Shown: piece by piece, positions 59,986 to 64,000 of the stretch | Layout: each line of letters opens with the position of its first letter | How positions within the stretch are numbered: the first letter of the stretch is position 1 | Assembly (NCBI GenBank): GCA_037576195.1 | Contig: CM075103.1 | Span: 19,530,001 to 19,594,000, forward strand | Origin: Phytoseiulus persimilis | Lineage: Eukaryota > Arthropoda > Arachnida > Mesostigmata > Phytoseiidae | Direction of reading: 5' to 3' | Length of the DNA stretch: 64,000 bases | The notes under the pieces: model-generated | Told to the model about the DNA's origin: nothing | What the model saw: the letters and a program-made list of their open reading frames with translations, nothing else | The model's database searches: none | Position numbers and translations under genes: made by a program

Positions 59986-61021
59986 ATGGAGTCACATCGA
60001 GAGGATTTTCGAGCGATTCTACTTCCCAAGTTGGAACTTGGGGCTACAGCTGCACAAACGGCTGAAGTTGTGTGCGGCATCCGGGCCTTCTTGAAATTCA
60101 ATCAAGACAGTTGAAAGATGGTTCCGAAAATTTCGCGCGGGAGACGTGAACCGAAAAGATACTCCCGGTCTGGCAGACCTGAAGAGATAGACGACGATGC
60201 CATAATCACAGCATTGGGAGAGAGACCTGGGCTGAGACGTGATGCGATAGCGGAGAGGCTGGGGGTCAGTGATCATGCGATCTGGAATCATCCGCATGCT
60301 ATGGGAAGACTTTATAAACTCGGACAATGGATACCCCATCTGCTAACATCTTATCAGAAGCAAATGCGTCCGACTGTGTACCGTTCTCTGGTGCAACGAC
60401 ACTCCCTGTGCAGTTTCCTCGAACGTATCGTTACTGCTAATGAGAAGTGGGTCCAATACGACAACGTTACCCGTCGGCACTACTGGGTTCCTCGAGGGAC
60501 ACCGACCCCCGGGCCCGCGAAGCAGGAAACCATGAAAGAAAAACTCCTCCTGTGTCTCTGGTGGAATTACGAAGGGTTGATACATCATGATTTCTAGAAA
60601 CCCGGCAAAACAGTTACTGCTGAAGTCTACTCTGCGCAGCTGGAGCGGATGTATGAAGCGATGCTCAGGAAGCAACCCAGCCTCATAACACGGCGGGAGT
60701 TATCCTTCAACCTGACAACGCGAGGCCCCACATTGCAGAGACCACCCAGGACACCATCTTACGTTAGGAATACGAGGTTCTGCCGCCCCCTTCTTACTCT
60801 CCGGACCTTGCCCCGTCCGATTATCCCTCTTCCTCTATTTGCAAAATTATCACAGTGGCAGAATCTTCAACTCCGAAGAGCCCCCGAAAAACGCTGTTGT
60901 ATCCTTTTTCGAAGAAAACGAGGTCGAGCTCCGCCGAGAAGGTGTCGCTGATTTGGTGGATCGTTGGAGGAAATCACTTCGATTGAAATTGGTCTTGGTA
61001 ATAGGAAGGTGTGATAATTAG
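59986..61021 (+). pseudogene. Mariner transposase, full length but inactivated
   Basis: The region spans a whole mariner ORF of about 345 codons, from an ATG at 59986 to a TAG at 61019-61021. Visible motifs are WFRKFRAGD and SGRP in the N-terminal DNA-binding part, the linker region, EKWVQYDN...HYWVPRGTP, LLCLWWNYEG, DNARPHIAETTQDTI, YSPDLAPSDYP and NYHSGRIFNSEE. The second and third catalytic Asp (60714-60716 and 60819-60821) are 34 residues apart, the DD34D signature. The first is Asn (AAT, 60439-60441). There are stops at 60112-60114, 60595-60597 and 60765-60767 and at least four frameshifts. Terminal inverted repeats were not found by eye. Confidence 0.93.
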
Positions 61022-61029
61022 AATTTTTA

Positions 61030-62140
61030 AGAAGAAAAAACTGACAAAACCCATTTCCATCCCTAATATGACCAGCCAGACGAAGAACGAGTCTAAGAGA
61101 CCTCAGTAGCTCTGTCAGACGAGCCAGAACAATCTCGTGGATCAAGCAGGTAGGCTAGATTCACAGGCAAATATTAGAGTTGTTGAGAACGAGCAGCTCT
61201 GGTAGGAAGCAGGAGCAATCAATATGAGAGAATGAATTCGAGTTTTCTGGGAAGAAATGCCAACGAAGCAGGTCGAAATGAACCAACGTGCACGGAGAGA
61301 TCACGTGGCAGACCTAACATAGGTGTGCGGAGCCGGGACACCGACGGAAACACAGTCAATGTTCACAGAAGCCGCCTCAGCAGTGAGTCGAGCAGCTGCA
61401 GCAACCACAACAAACGATGGAAAATGGAAACAAGAGAGAGATATTCGGCATATTCCCACTGAGATAATTTGTTCTAGCTTTTGCGCTTCATATGAGTGCC
61501 TGAATCACTCCGATTCAGGATGCCGAAAACGATGATCCTGGACAAACGCCACCCGGTTTCGAATAAAAGAGGATCATGGTGCTGTCAAGTTGACGGCTCG
61601 AATGGTTTCCATGATAACAAAAGTTAGGTCGTTTTGAATCCGGAGAGGAACGACGAGTGTATTTGTCCCACCCTCAACTAACGAGCTGCTCGATAGGCAG
61701 TCGTGCGTGGCCAATGACCGATGCGTCTTCTTCATTCAGCAGAAACGACAGATACACGATTCACCTATGCGCTGCATCGGCACACAAGGACGGAGTCAAA
61801 GTGTTGAGAAGGAACGAAACCCTCTTTCGAAATCTCACGCTAGAAAACCAAACGTTGTGGACGTCTCCACGCCCATTCCTCTGCATGTACAAAGTTCCCT
61901 GTCTCAAGTGTATCCACCCGGTATTCGATCACTTTTTTGAGTCTTTTAAGGATATAGCTTGATTCAAAGTTTTCCAGCATCCGTCCAGGCGAAAAGGCCC
62001 GGGATGGAACGTTGCGACGAGTCAGCCGTTGGTCCCTACCGGTAATGCCCGAACTCTTCTGGCCGCGGAGCATCTTCTGCGGCCCGGTTCGCATCCGGAG
62101 CACCCTCGTTTCCCTCATTTACAATTAGAGTGGCACGTTT
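61030..62140. other. Stretch without supported genes
   Basis: Short frames only, including a plus frame at 61657-61962 and a minus frame at 61840-62118. Part of the first 100 bp may be the 3' untranslated end of the mariner. Confidence 0.4.
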
Positions 62141-62141
62141 A

Positions 62142-62530
62142 TCTATTGAAGCTCTTGTGAAGTTCCAGAGTTCTGCTCAATAATTCCATCCTTATGAGGT
62201 TCTTGCCGTCGAGACTAATGTAGAATAAATCATTTGCTGGAATGTAAATGTAGACAGCGACTTCGATAAGGAATGGATTTCCCATCCAGAAGTCTGGGTT
62301 CTCGACTGTTCAGACGGATTGAGGCCAGTGTTGCGGGCGAATTCAATCTTGGAAAACCAGGGAATTGGTCACGGGACACATTTCGGAACTTGTCTGTTAA
62401 AGTGACATCTTCCTCGAAAGGCTCGAAAGCCAGCTGTGAGCAAGCTTGCCGACCAGGTTAATATCGCCGATATTCTCACAGACATGACCGCCGTTTTGAT
62501 TGAGCACAATCAGCTCACGAGGTCTGGCTG
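62142..62530 (-). pseudogene. Decayed coding-like region, unknown protein (minus strand)
   Basis: Minus-strand segments read as protein with frame changes between them: ELIVLNQNGGHVCENIGDI, then AFEPFEEDVTLTDKFRNVSR and DQFPGFPRLNS, then NPDFWMGNPFLIEVAVYIYI, and finally SLDGKNLIRMELLSRTLELH to a TAA at 62142. No splice signals sit at the changes, so this would be a frameshifted relic. The plus strand of part of the region (62406-62590) is also open and protein-like. Strand and identity therefore remain uncertain, and no family is recognised. Confidence 0.25.
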
Positions 62531-62536
62531 CACAAA

Positions 62537-64000
62537 ATGGTCAATCAAGCCTCCCTCCCTTCCCCATGCTTCGGTGAACCTCGCTCGAACTTAGCGTACC
62601 GAGAAGCAGAGACCACTCCAGTGAACGACCACGGCATTGAAGATGAAATGTCGATTGATTTTTCCAGAATCCCCCTCCAAATCGTAAGGGACCTCGGAGT
62701 CGATCCATCCGAAATTCAGAACGACGCTTTTCCAGGCAGGGAATCGAGCTTGATGAAACGACGGGACGACCCGGAGTGGTATGAAAACGTTAGCTGTCCT
62801 TGTTAGCATGCATAATTTGTGAACTTGATGAATTCAAGCGCGAGAATTCATTCAGGAGCTCGGAAGACTGCCCGAATGGGGGGAAGTTCCCTGAACTCGT
62901 CCTTGGGATCTCCGAGTGTCTCCTCAAATACTCTCGAATGAACCCCGACATCTCTGTGTCGCGACGCGGGAAGGGTCCGTGGGGTCGCGCAAGGTCATCA
63001 GGCGCACAATTTTAGTCAGACGGGTCGGCGTTCCTTGCCGGACCGTTCCAAAGTCTTGATCTGTCCGTGGATCGCCCAGAGTGGCTAGTGTGGCGGCCAG
63101 AATCGCAAGGTGACTCCGCATTCTTCATATTTTTCTGAGGTGGAACTAGCTAGCAATCTCCTTGGTTACCGGGCGAGGAGCCGACGATTACGAATTTGCT
63201 CAGTCAAGCGGCTCAAGTTTTTTTCGGGATACGATTCTGTTGAGACTAGCCATTTTGAGATAGTCTTCCTAACCCAATGTTCACCACAGCGTCTAGATTT
63301 TCGCTCAGATTCGGGCGGTTCTATCGATTCCCGCGTTCTTGCCTAATTACCAGACTTCAACGAGTTTTCTGTGTGTATGCCCGATGATTCATTTGGATAG
63401 CTCAAAGTTTCGGAAGCTTTCACTCATGGAGTTTGCATCGGATGTGTACGAAAATCTCGCAGAGAAGCTCAATTCCTCGCTCGCTATTCGTTCTTCCTGA
63501 AGGCTTCCTCACGATTGAGATGGATCGATTTTTCGTCGCTGAAGTCCATGTCGGAGGCTGTTGAGAACAGGAGTTGTCGATGAGCGGATACGTCATCCTG
63601 TCAGAGATGCGGCTCCGAATCAGAACCGCTCGTAGATCTCCGAATCCCGTGTGAGAGTCCCGAATCGCTTCTGATCCCTCAGCAGAGTCGGCCACCGCTT
63701 TCTATACTACCAGCTCGACTTCAGCGAGTCAGGATACTGATTCGACACGCGACGGAAACTCGGCAGGCGGCTTGCAGCGGGACGCAATAGAAGTGAACGG
63801 TTTCCGGATATTTCCACGCTCTGCTTTTTATGGCACAATAAACTCCTTCGTCAATCATTCGGAGCGTCCCGCCGCGACGATTGCAAGAAGCGGTGCGACT
63901 AAACCACGAGCGCTCGGCCTCGACGGTGATTTTCAATGACAACAGATTCACCATCGGCTCGATGGAGAACGCTCCAAACCCTGAGCCAAAATGATGCGCG
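62537..64000. other. Stretch without supported genes
   Basis: Plus frames at 62537-62806 and 62800-63015 read plausibly as protein in succession but have no domain, and the minus strand is open too. After 63020 only frames of 60-91 codons occur. Nothing else was found to the window edge. Confidence 0.4.

Noticed and set aside
61022..61140. Terminal inverted repeat of the mariner
   Set aside because: No matching inverted sequence was found upstream of 59986 by eye.
1..64000. CRISPR arrays, bacterial operons or prophage
   Set aside because: No regularly spaced repeats, no ribosome-binding-site-led gene runs, and eukaryotic transposon relics instead.

Overview
The window looks like eukaryotic nuclear DNA, most likely from an arthropod. 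No ORF exceeds about 290 codons, there are no operon-like gene runs, splice-site-like signals occur, and three or four classes of eukaryotic transposon relic are present: a mariner, a Ty3/gypsy integrase fragment, a non-LTR retrotransposon C-terminal fragment and a hAT-like MITE. G+C is about half by eye, CpG (TCG/CGA) is not depleted and TA is scarce. Compact mite genomes have this character, but that assignment is inference. No conserved housekeeping gene is recognisable on either strand.

The strongest part is 56.9-61.1 kb, a small transposon graveyard on the + strand. It holds a non-LTR retrotransposon tail (56999-57457), a decayed gypsy-type integrase core (about 59330-59800) and, 0.2 kb further on, a full-length but dead mariner transposase gene (59986-61021). 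A 157-bp hAT-like MITE lies at 26654-26810. Between 2.9 and 8.1 kb, with a possible outlier at 18.6 kb, a roughly 36-bp core of an unidentified dispersed repeat (here R1) recurs in both orientations, including a close inverted pair at 7.85-8.09 kb. A second pair of related segments (R2) lies at 4.65 and 33.67 kb. G/C homopolymers reach 25 nt (48134-48158), while the longest A/T runs I saw are about 9 nt.

Several spliced or partial gene models can be drawn where an open frame, a good splice site and matching phase coincide: minus-strand exons at 51798-52478, a three-exon model at 16986-18246, a short secreted-protein model at 27390-28211, a two-exon model at 38451-38957 and two exons at 47228-47760. 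None matches a family I recognise, so all are tentative. Because stops are rare in this base composition, long open frames occur on both strands of the same DNA. Several frames of over 200 codons (4630-5466, 9287-10147, 14456-15316) are therefore listed only as unassigned.

Most of the remaining sequence reads as intergenic or intronic DNA with scattered, frame-broken, coding-like fragments. I see no rRNA, no CRISPR array and no intact tRNA. One tRNA-like pol III box pair (10400-10460) is weak.
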